Notes: a model not told the origin generated them from the sequence alone. A DNA stretch of 64,000 nt from Gordonia amarae NBRC 15530 (GCF_000241345.1 NZ_BAED01000051.1:1-64000); one strand, 5' to 3'; counted from the stretch's first letter, positions 20,481 to 31,099 are shown. Made by a program: numbers and translations.

Positions 20481-20746
20481 CCGCGCCGGGTAAGCAGCAG
20501 GGCGGCGGTGACGTCCCCGGATTCTCGTTCGCCAAACTCGCCCTCTTCTCGCTCGGCTCCGGGGTCGCGGTCCTGCTGGTCGCGATCCCGATCATCATGG
20601 TGCTGACCAAGGTGTCATCGGTGGCCGCGCTCATCGTCGGCCTGCTCGCCCTGGTGCTGATGGTCGCGGTGATCGGCCTCGTGTCCCACCGGATGATCTC
20701 CGCGGTCGAACGTCAGGTCCGCGGTGACTCCGGGGACGACACCTAG
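20477..20746 (+). CDS. Small two-helix membrane protein within the his operon
   Basis: 89 residues: a Gly-rich start, helix [22 protein letters not shown], a short loop, helix [22 protein letters not shown] and a charged tail ([15 protein letters not shown]). ATG overlaps the hisH stop (ATGA), so it is co-translated with the histidine enzymes. No known domain; its link to histidine synthesis is positional only. Confidence 0.7.
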   Translation: MTAPGKQQGGGDVPGFSFAKLALFSLGSGVAVLLVAIPIIMVLTKVSSVAALIVGLLALVLMVAVIGLVSHRMISAVERQVRGDSGDDT

Positions 20747-20809
20747 CCACTTCGTTCCCTCCCGACAGATTTTGCTCTCACCCTTCACAGAACAGGAACA
20801 CCACAACCG

Positions 20810-21553
20810 ATGGGCACAAGCCTCGAACTCCTTCCCGCAGTCGATGTCGCCGACGGGCAGGCCGTCCGGTTGGTGCAGGGTGCCGCCGGCACCGAAACGT
20901 CGTACGGATCGCCCCGCGAGGCGGCACTGGCGTGGCAGCGCGACGGAGCCGAGTGGATCCATCTGGTCGACCTCGACGCCGCCTTCGGCAAGGGCAACAA
21001 CCGCGACCTGCTCGCCGCGGTCGTCGGTGAGCTCGACGTGAAGGTGGAACTGTCCGGCGGTATCCGCGACGACGACTCGCTGGCCGCGGCGATGGCCACC
21101 GGCTGCACCCGCGTCAACCTGGGCACCGCTGCGCTGGAGAACCCGGACTGGTGCCGCAAGGCGATCGCCGAATACGGCGACCGGATCGCCGTCGGCCTCG
21201 ACGTGATCAACGAGGGCGGCTCGTGGCGGCTGCGTGGCCGCGGCTGGGTCACCGACGGCGGCGACCTGTGGGAGGTGCTCGACCGTCTCAACAACGACGG
21301 CTGCGCCCGCTACGTGGTCACCGACGTCTCCAAGGACGGCACCCTCAAGGGCCCCAACCTCGAACTCCTCGCCGAGGTCGCAGCCAAGACCGATGCCCCG
21401 ATCGTCGCCTCCGGCGGCGTGTCGGCCATCGAGGACCTGGTGGCCATCGCCGGCCTCGTGCCGCAGGGTGTGGAGGGTGCGATCGTCGGCAAGGCCCTGT
21501 ACGCGGGCCGGTTCACTCTGCCCGAGGCGCTGACGGCGGTGTCTCAGGCGTGA
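20810..21553 (+). CDS. priA: Bifunctional isomerase PriA (HisA and TrpF activities)
   Basis: 247-residue (beta/alpha)8 barrel. [19 protein letters not shown] carries the first catalytic Asp, and [18 protein letters not shown] and [20 protein letters not shown] the second. In actinobacteria this single enzyme isomerises both ProFAR (histidine) and phosphoribosylanthranilate (tryptophan). No trpF occurs in the trp cluster here, which fits the dual role. The start follows a 63-bp gap, and the stop overlaps the impA GTG. Confidence 0.92.
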   Translation: MGTSLELLPAVDVADGQAVRLVQGAAGTETSYGSPREAALAWQRDGAEWIHLVDLDAAFGKGNNRDLLAAVVGELDVKVELSGGIRDDDSLAAAMATGCTRVNLGTAALENPDWCRKAIAEYGDRIAVGLDVINEGGSWRLRGRGWVTDGGDLWEVLDRLNNDGCARYVVTDVSKDGTLKGPNLELLAEVAAKTDAPIVASGGVSAIEDLVAIAGLVPQGVEGAIVGKALYAGRFTLPEALTAVSQA

Positions 21554-22371
21554 GCGCCGGTTTGGACTACGCGCGCCTGCTCCACACCGCCGGATCGATT
21601 CTCGACGGCGCCGTCGAGGAGTTCCGCGCCGGAGTAGGGGCACCCAGCGCGGTCGCCAAGAGTGCCACCGACTTCGCCACCCAGGTCGATCTGGACCTCG
21701 AACGCCGGCTGTCGGCGGAGCTTGCCGACCAGACCCAGATCCCGGTGCACGGCGAGGAGTTCGGCGGCCCGGACCTGGACTCGGGGGCGGTGTGGGTCCT
21801 CGACCCCGTCGACGGCACCTACAACTACTCCACCGGCCTACCACTGACCGGCATCCTGCTGGGCCTGCTCGTCGACGGTGACCCGGTCCTCGGACTCACC
21901 TGGTTGCCGCTGCAGAACCGTCGCTACGCCGCGCACGTCGACGGCCCACTGCTGGTCGACGGTGAGCCGGTGGCCCCGCTCGCCGACACCGAGCTGGCGA
22001 CGTCGGTGCTGGCGTACGGCCCGTTCAACGCCGCCCACGGCGGCCGGTACTCCGGTGACGTGCGCGCCGACGTGCTGCGCGGCCTGAGTTCACGGGTGGC
22101 GAGGTTGCGGATGACCGGCAGCACCGGAGTCGACCTGTCTTTCACCGCCGCCGGCATCTTCGGTGGCGCTGTGATCTTCGGCCGCCACGCCTGGGACAAC
22201 GCGCCCGGCGCCGCGCTGGTGCGGGCCGCCGGAGGCATCGCCACCGACCTGTCCGGGAATCCGTGGACGGTCACGTCGTCGTCGCTGGTCGTCGGCGCGC
22301 CCGGCCTGCACGCCGAACTCCTGGACGTCATCACCGACGCCTCACGGGGTGAATGGAAAGACGGGGAATGA
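21550..22371 (+). CDS. impA: Inositol monophosphatase family protein ImpA
   Basis: 273-residue Mg-dependent phosphatase. Metal-binding motifs are [23 protein letters not shown] and the late [15 protein letters not shown]. Position between priA and hisF is the same as in mycobacteria, where ImpA is annotated as an inositol or histidinol phosphatase. Because no other histidinol-phosphatase gene is seen here, it could supply that step, but this is not shown by sequence. GTG 21550 overlaps the priA stop; the upstream open frame is a priA shadow. Confidence 0.88.
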   Translation: MSAGLDYARLLHTAGSILDGAVEEFRAGVGAPSAVAKSATDFATQVDLDLERRLSAELADQTQIPVHGEEFGGPDLDSGAVWVLDPVDGTYNYSTGLPLTGILLGLLVDGDPVLGLTWLPLQNRRYAAHVDGPLLVDGEPVAPLADTELATSVLAYGPFNAAHGGRYSGDVRADVLRGLSSRVARLRMTGSTGVDLSFTAAGIFGGAVIFGRHAWDNAPGAALVRAAGGIATDLSGNPWTVTSSSLVVGAPGLHAELLDVITDASRGEWKDGE

Positions 22372-22384
22372 GAAGAGTAGTCGC

Positions 22385-23158
22385 ATGTCAGTAGCTGTCC
22401 GGGTCATTCCCTGCCTCGACGTCGACGACGGTCGCGTCGTCAAGGGCGTCAATTTCCAGAACCTGCGCGACGCCGGCGATCCCGTCGAACTGGCCGAACG
22501 CTACGACCGCGAGGGCGCCGACGAACTCACGTTCCTCGATGTCACCGCGTCCAGCTCGGGCCGGGCCACCATGGTGGACGTGGTCAAACGCACCGCCGAC
22601 CAGGTGTTCATCCCGCTCACGGTGGGCGGCGGCATCCGCACCGTCGACGATGTCGACACCATGCTGCGCGCCGGCGCCGACAAAGTCAGCGTCAATACCG
22701 CCGCGATCGCCCGGCCCGAGGTGCTCGGCGAGATGAGCCGCCGCTTCGGGTCGCAGTGCATCGTGCTGTCGGTGGACGCCCGCACCGTCCCCGAGGGGGA
22801 GCAGCCGACCCCGTCGGGCTGGGAGGTCACCACCCACGGCGGACGTAAGGGCACCGGCATCGACGCCGTCGAATGGGCGCGCCGCGGCCAGGATCTCGGC
22901 GTCGGGGAGATCCTGCTCAACTCGATGGACGCCGACGGCACGAAGGCAGGTTTCGACCTGCGGATGCTCAAGGCGGTGCGTGAGGCCGTCACCGTTCCCG
23001 TCATCGCCAGCGGTGGCGCGGGTAAGGTGGCGGACTTCGCGCCGGCCGTGCACGCCGGTGCCGACGCGGTCCTCGCGGCGTCGGTGTTCCACTTCGGTGA
23101 ACTCACCATCGGCCAGGTCAAGGACGCGATGCGGGCCGACGGCATCACGGTTCGGTAG
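22385..23158 (+). CDS. hisF: Imidazole glycerol phosphate synthase cyclase subunit HisF
   Basis: (beta/alpha)8-barrel synthase making imidazoleglycerol phosphate and AICAR with ammonia from HisH. 257 residues. [19 protein letters not shown] holds the first catalytic Asp, and [19 protein letters not shown] the second. [29 protein letters not shown] is also diagnostic. ATG 22385 matches the family start; an upstream in-frame ATG at 22349 lies inside impA and is less likely. Confidence 0.96.
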   Translation: MSVAVRVIPCLDVDDGRVVKGVNFQNLRDAGDPVELAERYDREGADELTFLDVTASSSGRATMVDVVKRTADQVFIPLTVGGGIRTVDDVDTMLRAGADKVSVNTAAIARPEVLGEMSRRFGSQCIVLSVDARTVPEGEQPTPSGWEVTTHGGRKGTGIDAVEWARRGQDLGVGEILLNSMDADGTKAGFDLRMLKAVREAVTVPVIASGGAGKVADFAPAVHAGADAVLAASVFHFGELTIGQVKDAMRADGITVR

Positions 23159-23170
23159 GAGGAGGTTCCC

Positions 23171-23557
23171 ATGGCATTGGATCCCGAACTGAGCGCCAGG
23201 CTCACACGCAACGACGATGGTCTGTTCGCCGCGATCGCGCAGGAACGTGGCACCGGCACAGTGCTGATGATGGCATGGATGGACGACACCGCCCTGGAAC
23301 GGACCTTGGAGTCCCGCCGCGCGACCTACTACTCGCGGTCGCGGCAGCAGTACTGGGTGAAGGGCGAGACCAGCGGTCACTTCCAGCACGTGCACGATGT
23401 GCGCACCGACTGCGACGGTGACGCCCTGCTGCTGATCGTCGACCAGGTCGTCGCGGCCTGCCACACCGGCAGCCACAGCTGCTTCGACACCCCGTCGCTG
23501 CTGCCCGAAGTCACGGCCCCGAAACCGACCTTCACCCCCGAGACGCAGGAGCAGTAG
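23171..23557 (+). CDS. hisI: Phosphoribosyl-AMP cyclohydrolase HisI
   Basis: 128-residue zinc hydrolase opening the purine ring of PR-AMP. Zn and Mg ligands appear in [13 protein letters not shown] and [50 protein letters not shown] is the family core. It lacks a HisE domain, as usual in actinobacteria, where hisE pairs with hisG elsewhere. GAGGAGG sits just before the ATG. Confidence 0.96.
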   Translation: MALDPELSARLTRNDDGLFAAIAQERGTGTVLMMAWMDDTALERTLESRRATYYSRSRQQYWVKGETSGHFQHVHDVRTDCDGDALLLIVDQVVAACHTGSHSCFDTPSLLPEVTAPKPTFTPETQEQ

Positions 23558-23559
23558 CC

Positions 23560-23739
23560 ATGCCCTTGATCCAGATCTCCCAGACCCCCGGCATGTCCGA
23601 CCGCATCAAACGCGAGACGATCGCCGCGGTGACCGAGGCCTACGCCCGGGCCACCGGCAAGAGTCCCGACTCGGTGTGGGTGACCATCAACGAGATCCCG
23701 CGCACCCAGTGGGGCGTCGGCGGCGAGCCGCTCGGATGA
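23560..23739 (+). CDS. 4-oxalocrotonate tautomerase-like small enzyme
   Basis: 59-residue protein starting [13 protein letters not shown]. Pro2 becomes the N-terminal catalytic proline after Met removal, as in the 4-OT superfamily. The helix [21 protein letters not shown] and the strand [22 protein letters not shown] complete the beta-alpha-beta fold. It starts 2 bp after the hisI stop and its TGA overlaps the trpE ATG, so it is translated between histidine and tryptophan genes. Its substrate is unknown. It is absent from the matching place in M. tuberculosis, as I recall that gene order. Confidence 0.85.
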   Translation: MPLIQISQTPGMSDRIKRETIAAVTEAYARATGKSPDSVWVTINEIPRTQWGVGGEPLG

Positions 23740-25301
23740 GCGCCGTCGGTTCCGGTCAGCCCGGTTTCGGGCATACGACGACGTTCGACGAGTTCGCGGA
23801 CCTCGCCCGCGACCACCGCGTCGTCCCGGTGACCCGCAAGGTCCTCGCCGATGCCGAGACACCGCTGTCGGCGTACCAGAAGCTCGCCGGTGACCGGCCG
23901 GGCACGTTCCTGCTCGAGTCTGCGGAGAACGGCCGGTCGTGGTCGCGGTGGTCGTTCATCGGTGCGGGCACGCCGTCGGCGCTGACCGTCGCCGACGGCG
24001 AGGCGCACTGGTGGGGGACGGTGCCCGACGGCGCACCCACCGGCGGTGATCCGCTGGAGGTGCTCGGCGTCGCGCTGAAACTGCTGGCGACGGACCCGCT
24101 GCCGGGGATGCCGCCGCTGACCGGCGGTTTCGTCGGCTTCATGGCCTACGACATGGTGCGCCGGCTGGAGAACCTGCCGTCGACCACCACCGACGACCTG
24201 GGCCTACCGGACCTGATGATGCTGCTGGCCACCGACATCGCCGCGGTCGACCACCACGAGGGCACCATCACGCTCATCGCCAATGCCGTCAACTGGAACG
24301 GCACCGACGAGCACGTGCGGGAGGCATACGACGACGCGATCGCCCGGCTCGACAAGATGACCGCCGCACTCGCCGCACCGCTGGCCTCGACGGTCGCCCA
24401 GTACGACCGGACCGTGCCCGGGTACACCGCGCAACGCGACGTCGATGAGTACGGCGCGGTCGTGCGGGCCATGGTCGGCGAGATCGAGGCCGGTGAGGCA
24501 TTCCAGGTGGTGCCGTCGGTGCGGTTCGAGATGGAGTCGACGGCCGACCCCCTCGACGTATACCGGGTGCTGCGGGCCTCCAACCCGAGTCCGTACATGT
24601 ACCTGCTGCGCATCCCGGGCGGGCTGGCCGGACACGGTGTCGCGCGGGAACCGTTCACGATCGTCGGCAGCTCACCCGAGGCCCTGGTGACGGTGGCCGA
24701 CCGGGTCGCCACCACCCACCCGATCGCCGGCACCCGTTGGCGTGGGGCCACCGAGGAGGAGGACCAGCTGCTCGGCAAGGGCCTGCTGGAGGACCCCAAG
24801 GAGAACGCCGAACACCTGATGCTCGTCGACCTGGCCCGCAATGACATCGGCCGCGTCTGCGTCCCGGGTTCGGTCAAGGTGTCCGACTACTGTCACATCG
24901 AGCGGTACAGCCACGTGATGCACCTGGTGTCGACGGTGTCGGGCACCCTGCGCGACGATCAGGAGGCCCTGGACGCGGTCACTGCCTGCTTCCCGGCCGG
25001 GACGCTCAGCGGTGCGCCGAAGGTGCGGGCCATGGAACTGATCGAGGAGCATGAGCTGACCCGCCGCGGCCTGTATGGCGGCATCGTCGGCTACCTCGAC
25101 TTCGCCGGCAATGCCGACACGGCGATCGCGATCCGTACCGCGCTGCTGTCCGGGGACCGCGCGTTCGTGCAGGCCGGTGCCGGTGTGGTGGCCGACAGTG
25201 ACCCGACCTACGAGTACAACGAGGCCAAGAACAAGGCGATGGCCGTGCTCAACGCGATCGCGGCGGCGGGCACGATGCGCCGCGTCGGGGATATCTCGTG
25301 A
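23736..25301 (+). CDS. trpE: Anthranilate synthase component I TrpE
   Basis: 521-residue chorismate-utilising enzyme making anthranilate with TrpG ammonia. Features are [18 protein letters not shown] (part of the tryptophan feedback site), [59 protein letters not shown] and [22 protein letters not shown]. No trpG is fused or adjacent. ATG 23736 overlaps the tautomerase stop; the longer open frame is a shadow. Confidence 0.96.
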   Translation: MSAVGSGQPGFGHTTTFDEFADLARDHRVVPVTRKVLADAETPLSAYQKLAGDRPGTFLLESAENGRSWSRWSFIGAGTPSALTVADGEAHWWGTVPDGAPTGGDPLEVLGVALKLLATDPLPGMPPLTGGFVGFMAYDMVRRLENLPSTTTDDLGLPDLMMLLATDIAAVDHHEGTITLIANAVNWNGTDEHVREAYDDAIARLDKMTAALAAPLASTVAQYDRTVPGYTAQRDVDEYGAVVRAMVGEIEAGEAFQVVPSVRFEMESTADPLDVYRVLRASNPSPYMYLLRIPGGLAGHGVAREPFTIVGSSPEALVTVADRVATTHPIAGTRWRGATEEEDQLLGKGLLEDPKENAEHLMLVDLARNDIGRVCVPGSVKVSDYCHIERYSHVMHLVSTVSGTLRDDQEALDAVTACFPAGTLSGAPKVRAMELIEEHELTRRGLYGGIVGYLDFAGNADTAIAIRTALLSGDRAFVQAGAGVVADSDPTYEYNEAKNKAMAVLNAIAAAGTMRRVGDIS

Positions 25302-26152
25302 CCGACCCGACCGGGCCCGACGGCCCCTCCGGGAGCGAGACGACCGGCGCCGCAACAGCCGACACCCCGACGGCAGATGCCCAGCGCCGCGTCCGCCGGA
25401 CCAAGATGATCGCGGCACTGCTGCTCGCGCTGGCGGCGGTCGTGTTCTGGGCGGTCGGCCAGCTCGACTGGTGTCGGGTGGAGGCCGAACCGTTCGACGG
25501 GCTCACCAGGCAGCGGGCCTTCGACGTGAAGGGCTCGGCGTGGAGTCCGTGGCTGACACCGCTCGCGCTGGTGCTGCTCGCGGCGATCGCGGCCGCGCTG
25601 TCGGTGCGGGGCTGGGGCCTGCGGCTGATCGCCGTCCTGGTGGCGGCGGCTGGGGTGGCGGCGGCGTTCCCGGTGATCTCGCTGCTCACCGACGGTGCCG
25701 ACCCCGATTACGCCGGCGACGTGGCCGACATGCCAGACCGGTACCAGGTCCTGCTCGTCGACGTCAAAGAGTGGGCGGTGGCCACGGTGTTCGCCGGGAC
25801 GTTGCTGTGCGTCGCGGCCGGAATCTTCCTGCTGCGGGCCGCTCGTGGTGGTGCGGCGCCGACGTCGAAGTACATGACACCGGCGGCCCGGCGGGAGGAC
25901 GCCGAGCGGGAGATCTTCCGCGAGTACGAGCAACGCAGATCCGCCCAGACCCGGGCACATGCGCAGGCGGAGCCGGCTGACACCGGTGCGGCAACCAGTG
26001 AACGGACCCTGTGGGAGGCCCTTGACTCCGGCCTTGACCCGACGGACCTGGACGCGACGGACCTCGGCCCGGCCGACCTCGACCACACCGACCCCGGCCC
26101 GACGGACTCCGAACGCGACGGCCGCGACCGTCCCGACAGCAGTGACGGGTAG
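25298..26152 (+). CDS. Trp-operon-associated membrane protein (TIGR02234 type)
   Basis: 284 residues with four membrane helices in the first 180 (around [59 protein letters not shown] and [21 protein letters not shown]). A conserved loop [11 protein letters not shown] precedes the second helix. The cytoplasmic tail has [15 protein letters not shown] and [16 protein letters not shown], both hallmarks of the family always found between trpE and trpC in actinobacteria. Asp/Pro/Thr repeats end the protein. GTG overlaps trpE. Function unknown; tryptophan or intermediate transport has been guessed from its location. Confidence 0.85.
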   Translation: MTDPTGPDGPSGSETTGAATADTPTADAQRRVRRTKMIAALLLALAAVVFWAVGQLDWCRVEAEPFDGLTRQRAFDVKGSAWSPWLTPLALVLLAAIAAALSVRGWGLRLIAVLVAAAGVAAAFPVISLLTDGADPDYAGDVADMPDRYQVLLVDVKEWAVATVFAGTLLCVAAGIFLLRAARGGAAPTSKYMTPAARREDAEREIFREYEQRRSAQTRAHAQAEPADTGAATSERTLWEALDSGLDPTDLDATDLGPADLDHTDPGPTDSERDGRDRPDSSDG

Positions 26153-26253
26153 TGGGGTGCCAGGTAGATGACGGTCAGTACCCGCGGTCGTACCGCTTTT
26201 GCGATGCGTCTACCCTTAACCCACACACATCAGGTGAAAGGGGCCGAGCACTC

Positions 26254-27072
26254 GTGAGCACGCCGACCGTCCTCGACTCGATTATCGAGGGAGTCAAGGC
26301 TGACGTCGCCGCGCGTGAAGCCGTTATCGACTTCGCGGCGATCAAGGCGGCGGCCGAGAAGGCGCCCGCACCCAAGGATGCGATGGCCGCGCTGCGGCTC
26401 CCCGGGATCGGGGTGATCGCCGAGGTCAAGCGCGCCTCGCCGTCGAAGGGCGACCTGGCCACCATCGGTGACCCGGCTCAGCTCGCCAAGGCCTACGAGG
26501 ACGGCGGCGCCCGCATCATCAGCGTCCTGACCGAGCAGCGCCGGTTCCGCGGGTCGCTCGCCGACCTCGACGCCGTCCGCGCCGCCGTGTCCATCCCGGT
26601 GCTGCGCAAGGACTTCATCGTCGGCCCGTACCAGATCCACGAGGCCCGCGCGCACGGCGCCGACGTGATCCTGCTGATCGTCGCAGCCCTCGAACAGAAT
26701 GTGCTCGCATCGCTGCTCGACCGCACCGAAAGCCTCGGCATGACCGCCCTGGTGGAGGTGCACACCGAGGAAGAGGCCGACAGGGCCCTGCAGGCGGGGG
26801 CGTCGGTCGTCGGCGTGAACGCCCGCAACCTCAAGACCCTGGAGGTCGACCGGGACTGCTTCGGCCGCATCGCACCCGGGCTGCCCACCGAGGTCATCCG
26901 GATCGCCGAGTCGGGTGTCCGCGGCACCGCCGACCTGTTGGCGTACGCCGGCGCAGGCGCCGACGCCGTGCTGGTTGGCGAGGGCCTGGTCACCAGCGGC
27001 GACCCCCGGTCCGCAGTCAGCGAGCTGGTCACCGCGGGGACCCACCCGTCCTGCCCCAAATCGGTTCGCTGA
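26254..27072 (+). CDS. trpC: Indole-3-glycerol phosphate synthase TrpC
   Basis: 272-residue (beta/alpha)8 enzyme closing the indole ring from CdRP. Conserved segments are [73 protein letters not shown] and ESGVRG. GTG 26254 gives the family N terminus; the frame is open from 26152 but that stretch has no homology. An AAAGGGG site lies 10 nt upstream. The 101-bp gap before it holds a TACCCT hexamer (26211-26216) that might be an extra promoter. Confidence 0.95.
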   Translation: MSTPTVLDSIIEGVKADVAAREAVIDFAAIKAAAEKAPAPKDAMAALRLPGIGVIAEVKRASPSKGDLATIGDPAQLAKAYEDGGARIISVLTEQRRFRGSLADLDAVRAAVSIPVLRKDFIVGPYQIHEARAHGADVILLIVAALEQNVLASLLDRTESLGMTALVEVHTEEEADRALQAGASVVGVNARNLKTLEVDRDCFGRIAPGLPTEVIRIAESGVRGTADLLAYAGAGADAVLVGEGLVTSGDPRSAVSELVTAGTHPSCPKSVR

Positions 27073-27078
27073 CACCAT

Positions 27079-27094
27079 TTTCGGCGCGCCGAAA
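27079..27094. promoter_or_regulatory. 16-bp perfect palindrome between trpC and trpB
   Basis: TTTCGGCGCGCCGAAA begins 6 bp after the trpC stop. It could be a protein-binding site ahead of the trpB promoter region or a short hairpin slowing transcription. There is no T-tract directly after it, so an operator is somewhat more likely. Confidence 0.45.
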
Positions 27095-27098
27095 CTTA

Positions 27099-27128
27099 AA
27101 TAGTTTGTGCCCCAATAGTTTCTAGTGT
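27099..27128 (+). promoter_or_regulatory. Direct repeat and candidate internal promoter before trpB
   Basis: AATAGTTT occurs at 27099-27106 and again at 27114-27121, an AT-rich island in GC-rich surroundings. TAGTTT (27116-27121) and TAGTGT (27123-27128) both fit the TAnnnT -10 pattern. The arrangement suggests a promoter for trpB-trpA-lgt independent of trpE-trpC. Confidence 0.4.
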
Positions 27129-27131
27129 GTG

Positions 27132-27191
27132 ATGAGTTGCATCCGGGGGCAGTGCCGCCGGTGCGACGATGAGGAGTCCGTGAGGCCATGA
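27132..27191 (+). CDS. Possible 19-residue upstream peptide coupled to trpB
   Basis: ATG 27132 opens a frame encoding [19 protein letters not shown], whose TGA overlaps the trpB ATG (ATGA). Three cysteines lie within eleven residues, and no Trp codon is present, so it is not a classic trp attenuator. It starts 3 nt after a TAGTGT box and 10 nt after TAGTTT, so it might be leaderless or nearly so. Translation has not been shown; the trpB ATG otherwise has GATGAGGAG as possible ribosome site 12 nt upstream. Confidence 0.3.
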   Translation: MSCIRGQCRRCDDEESVRP

Positions 27192-28498
27192 CCGGTAACG
27201 ATGCCCAGCAGACCAGTGCTTTCCCTACGGCCAGTACAGGTTTGACGACGCGGACCAGCATCGAACCCGACGCCGGCGGACACTTCGGTGTGTACGGCGG
27301 ACGGCATGTGCCCGAGGCACTGATGGCGGTCATCGAGGAGGTGACCGCCACCTACGACAAGGTGCGCTCCGACGACACTTACCTCGCCGAACTCGACCGC
27401 CTGCAACGCCAGTACACCGGCCGCCCGTCGCCACTGTATGAGGCGACCCGGCTCAGCGAATACGCCGGCGGTGCCCGGATCTTCCTCAAGCGTGAGGACC
27501 TCAACCACACCGGATCGCACAAGATCAACAACGTCCTCGGGCAGGTGCTGCTCGCGCACCGCATGGGCAAGACCCGGGTGATCGCCGAAACCGGCGCGGG
27601 TCAGCACGGTGTCGCCACCGCCACCGCGTGCGCGCTGCTGGGCATCGAGTGCGTCATCTATATGGGTCGCGTCGACACCGACCGGCAGGCTCTGAACGTC
27701 GCCCGCATGCGGCTGCTCGGCGCTGACGTCATCGCCGTCGACAACGGCTCGGCCACCCTCAAGGACGCCATCAACGAGGCGCTGCGCGACTGGGTGACCA
27801 ACGCCCACAACACCTATTACTGCTTCGGTACCGCAGCCGGGCCGCACCCGTTCCCGGCGATGGTGCGCGACCTGCAGCGCATCGTCGGCCTGGAGGCGCG
27901 GGTGCAGATCCTGGAGCAGGCCGGCCGGCTGCCCGACGCCGTGGTCGCCTGCGTCGGCGGTGGCTCCAACGCCATCGGCATCTTCCACCCGTTCATCGAC
28001 GATGCCGCCGTGCGGCTCGTCGGTTACGAGGCCGCCGGTGACGGCGTGGAGACCGGACGGCACGCGGCCACCTTCACCGGCGGCTCGCCCGGTGCGTTCC
28101 AGGGCGCCTACTCGTACCTGCTGCAGGACGAGGACGGCCAGACCATCGAGTCGCATTCGATCTCGGCGGGTCTGGACTATCCGGGTGTCGGCCCCGAACA
28201 TGCCTACCTCAAGGACATCGGCCGCTCCGAGTACCGGCCGATCACCGACACGGAGGCGATGGACGCACTGTCCCTGCTGTCCCGCCGCGAGGGCATCATC
28301 CCGGCGATCGAGTCGGCCCATGCCGTCGCCGGGGCGCTCAAGCTCGGTCAGGAACTCGGCGAGGGCGCCCTCATCGTCGTGAGCCTGTCGGGTCGCGGAG
28401 ACAAGGACGTCGACACCGCCGGGCGCTGGTTCAACCTGTTCGAACCGCCGCCGTCCGAGAGCGATGTCCACGCCGTCAACAACGCAGGAAAGCAGTGA
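27188..28498 (+). CDS. trpB: Tryptophan synthase beta chain TrpB
   Basis: 436-residue PLP enzyme joining indole and serine. The PLP Lys is in [29 protein letters not shown], the glycine loop [15 protein letters not shown] and [11 protein letters not shown] are conserved. The N terminus (about 30 residues before [16 protein letters not shown]) is longer than in enteric TrpB but normal for actinobacteria. It forms the alpha2-beta2 complex with TrpA encoded next. Confidence 0.97.
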   Translation: MTGNDAQQTSAFPTASTGLTTRTSIEPDAGGHFGVYGGRHVPEALMAVIEEVTATYDKVRSDDTYLAELDRLQRQYTGRPSPLYEATRLSEYAGGARIFLKREDLNHTGSHKINNVLGQVLLAHRMGKTRVIAETGAGQHGVATATACALLGIECVIYMGRVDTDRQALNVARMRLLGADVIAVDNGSATLKDAINEALRDWVTNAHNTYYCFGTAAGPHPFPAMVRDLQRIVGLEARVQILEQAGRLPDAVVACVGGGSNAIGIFHPFIDDAAVRLVGYEAAGDGVETGRHAATFTGGSPGAFQGAYSYLLQDEDGQTIESHSISAGLDYPGVGPEHAYLKDIGRSEYRPITDTEAMDALSLLSRREGIIPAIESAHAVAGALKLGQELGEGALIVVSLSGRGDKDVDTAGRWFNLFEPPPSESDVHAVNNAGKQ

Positions 28499-29340
28499 TG
28501 AGCCCAGAGTCAGCTGTGAGCAGCGAAACCGGCACCGTCAAGACGGCCCCCGCATCCAAGCTGGCGTCCGTGTTCGCGCGGTGCAAAGCCGAGGGCCGTG
28601 CCGCACTGATCGGGTATCTGCCTGTCGGTTATCCGACCGTCGAGAAGTCGATCGAATCGTTCCGGACGATGGTCGAGGCCGGCTGCGACATCATCGAGGT
28701 GGGCGTGCCCTACTCCGATCCGGTGATGGACGGCCCCACCATCCAGGAAGCGGCCGAACTCGCCCTCACCAACGGTGTGCGGGTCCGCGACGTGTTCACC
28801 GCCGTCAAATCAATCACCGACGCCGGTGGTGCGGCCGTTGTCATGAGTTACTGGAACCCGGTCCTCAAATACGGTGTCGACCGGTTCGCCCACGACCTCG
28901 CCGAAGCCGGTGGCGCCGGCATGATCACGCCCAACCTCATCCCCGAGGAGGGACAGGCCTGGCACGAGGCGTCCGACAAGCACGGTCTCGACCGCATCTA
29001 CCTGGTCGCACCGTCGTCGACCACCGAGCGGATCGCGCTCACCGTCGACGCCTCCCGTGGCTTCGTGTACGCCGCCTCCACCATGGGTGTGACCGGGGCA
29101 CGTGACAACGTCTCCAACGCCGCACCCGAGCTGTGCGCACGGGTGCAGGCCTACTCCGACATCCCGATCGGCGTCGGCCTGGGTGTGCGCAACCGCGAAC
29201 AGGCCGCGGAGATCGCCGGCTACTCCGACGGCGTGATCGTCGGCTCGGCTCTCGTGACCGCGGCCCATGCGGGCCAGGACCACCTGCGCGACCTGGTCAC
29301 CGAACTCGCCGAAGGCGTCAGAGGCCACCACGCTATATAG
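28498..29340 (+). CDS. trpA: Tryptophan synthase alpha chain TrpA
   Basis: 280-residue barrel cleaving indole-glycerol phosphate and passing indole to TrpB. The catalytic Glu and Asp lie in DIIEVGVPYSDPVMDGP. LVAPSSTTERI and GVGLGVRNREQAAEI are typical. ATG 28498 is preferred over GTG 28495 because AGGAAA (28486-28491) then has a 6-nt spacing. It overlaps the trpB stop by one base (TGATG). Confidence 0.95.
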   Translation: MSPESAVSSETGTVKTAPASKLASVFARCKAEGRAALIGYLPVGYPTVEKSIESFRTMVEAGCDIIEVGVPYSDPVMDGPTIQEAAELALTNGVRVRDVFTAVKSITDAGGAAVVMSYWNPVLKYGVDRFAHDLAEAGGAGMITPNLIPEEGQAWHEASDKHGLDRIYLVAPSSTTERIALTVDASRGFVYAASTMGVTGARDNVSNAAPELCARVQAYSDIPIGVGLGVRNREQAAEIAGYSDGVIVGSALVTAAHAGQDHLRDLVTELAEGVRGHHAI

Positions 29341-29414
29341 GAGGTGTTGGCTGTGGGCCCTCGGGTCCCCGGCCCATACCCGACACCTTGGCGCGTAATC
29401 GGTCGGCCCTCCAC

Positions 29415-29420
29415 TAGTGT
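29415..29420 (+). promoter_or_regulatory. Candidate -10 box of a leaderless lgt transcript
   Basis: TAGTGT, 8 nt before GTG 29429, with no Shine-Dalgarno sequence. Confidence 0.4.
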
Positions 29421-29428
29421 TGGCAGGC

Positions 29429-31099
29429 GTGACCGTCGCACCTCTGGCCTACATTCCCAGCCCTCCCCAGGGCGTTTGGCATCTCGGCCCCGTGCCGCTG
29501 CGTGCCTACGCACTGTTCATCGTCCTCGGCATTCTGGTCGCGGTCTGGTGGGGCGGACGTAGGTGGGTGGCCCGCGGTGGCCGTGAGGGCGACATCCTCG
29601 ACATGGCCATCTGGGCGGTGCCGTTCGGGCTGGTCGGCGGCAGGCTGTATCACGTCATCACCGACTGGAAGACGTATTTCGGTGACACCCCGAACGACGG
29701 CAAGGGCGCGATCGACGCCCTGCGCATCTGGGAGGGTGGCCTCGGCATCTGGGGAGCGGTGGCGTTCGGTGCGGTCGGCGCCTGGATCGGAGCCCGCCAG
29801 TACGGCATCAAACTGCCCGCATTCGGCGATGCGATCGCTCCGCCGATCCTCTTCGCCCAGGCGATCGGCCGGCTCGGCAACTACTTCAACCAGGAGCTGT
29901 ACGGCCGCGAGACCGACGTGCCGTGGGCGCTGAAGATCTACGAGCGTGTCGATGAGTTCGGCCATCGCGACACGATGAACGGCGTGTCCACCGGGGTGGT
30001 CGAGAAGATCGTGCACCCCACCTTCCTGTACGAGCTGCTGTGGAACCTGCTGGTGGTGCTGATCCTGGTGGCCGTGGATCGCTACGCCCGCATCGGGCAC
30101 GGCAGGCTCTTCGCGCTGTACGTGGCGATGTACTGCGTAGGCCGCCTGGGTGTGGAACTCATGCGGAGCGATCCGGCCACCGAGATCGCCGGCATCCGGA
30201 TCAATGTGTTCACCGCCTGCATCATCTTCGCTGTCGCCGCCGCCTACTTCGTGATCGCCCCGAAAGGCCGCGAACAGGGGCTGACGATGTACCGCGACAA
30301 GAAGGCCGCGGAACTCGAAGAACTCGGCCATGTCGGCTACATCGATGATTTCGAGTACTACGACGACGAAGACGACGACGATGACCGCCCGGTCGAGGTC
30401 GACCCGCACGACGCGCTCACCGAGGCGATCGCTCGTCACACCGGCCACACCGGAGCCATCCCGGTGATCACCGACGGCGATGACGCCGACCCGACCACCG
30501 AGGTCATCGCCAAGGTGGATCCCGACACAGCGGCGCAGCCGGACGTCGACACCGAGACCGACCAGAACGCCGATTCTGAACCGGCTGCGGAGGATGAGTC
30601 CTCGGAGACATCCGACATCGAGGCGGAAACCGAGGCCGAGGTAGAGCCGGACGTGGAGGTCGGGCCGGCCGCGGAGAGCGTGTCGGACGAGGGGCTTGAG
30701 CCGGAACTCGAGTCGGACACCGAACCGGAGGCTGAGCCGGACCCCGCCGAGGCTGAGCCGGAGGCCACACCGGAGGCTGAGACCGAACCTGAGGTCGAGC
30801 CGGAGCCCGAAACCGAATCGGAACCCGAGACCGAATCGGAGGCTGAGCCGGACCCCGCCGAGGCTGAGTCGGAGGCCACGCCGGAGGCTGAGACCGAACC
30901 TGAGGTCGATCCGGAGCCCGAGACCGAGATGGAACCGGAACCCGAGACCGAACCCGAGCCGGAGCCTGAGGCGGAGCCGGACACCGAGCCGGATTCGGAC
31001 GCGACGGAGACGACCTCCGAGGAGGCCGCGTCCCGCGAACCCGCGGCAGCCGCCGACCAGCCGGCCCGCAAACGCCAGCTGAGGTGGCGCAAGCGCTGA
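29429..31099 (+). CDS. lgt: Prolipoprotein diacylglyceryl transferase Lgt with a very long acidic C-terminal tail
   Basis: Membrane enzyme attaching diacylglycerol to lipobox cysteines of exported lipoproteins. The first 280 residues have seven helices and the Lgt signature [15 protein letters not shown], plus [11 protein letters not shown] and [15 protein letters not shown]. The rest, about 275 residues, is a Glu/Asp/Pro-rich cytoplasmic tail containing a 37-residue tandem duplication and ending in a basic [11 protein letters not shown]. coli Lgt is 291 residues. GTG 29429 is chosen from the upstream TAnnnT box; GTG 29417 lies inside that box. Enzyme call is sure, tail function unknown. Confidence 0.95.
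   Translation: MTVAPLAYIPSPPQGVWHLGPVPLRAYALFIVLGILVAVWWGGRRWVARGGREGDILDMAIWAVPFGLVGGRLYHVITDWKTYFGDTPNDGKGAIDALRIWEGGLGIWGAVAFGAVGAWIGARQYGIKLPAFGDAIAPPILFAQAIGRLGNYFNQELYGRETDVPWALKIYERVDEFGHRDTMNGVSTGVVEKIVHPTFLYELLWNLLVVLILVAVDRYARIGHGRLFALYVAMYCVGRLGVELMRSDPATEIAGIRINVFTACIIFAVAAAYFVIAPKGREQGLTMYRDKKAAELEELGHVGYIDDFEYYDDEDDDDDRPVEVDPHDALTEAIARHTGHTGAIPVITDGDDADPTTEVIAKVDPDTAAQPDVDTETDQNADSEPAAEDESSETSDIEAETEAEVEPDVEVGPAAESVSDEGLEPELESDTEPEAEPDPAEAEPEATPEAETEPEVEPEPETESEPETESEAEPDPAEAESEATPEAETEPEVDPEPETEMEPEPETEPEPEPEAEPDTEPDSDATETTSEEAASREPAAAADQPARKRQLRWRKR
30728..30949 (+). repeat. 111-bp tandem duplication in the lgt tail
   Basis: Unit 1 (30728-30838) and unit 2 (30839-30949) each encode 37 residues beginning [10 protein letters not shown] and rich in PEAETEPEV. 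The copies diverge mainly toward the end of unit 2. They form the core of the acidic tail of Lgt. Confidence 0.8.
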
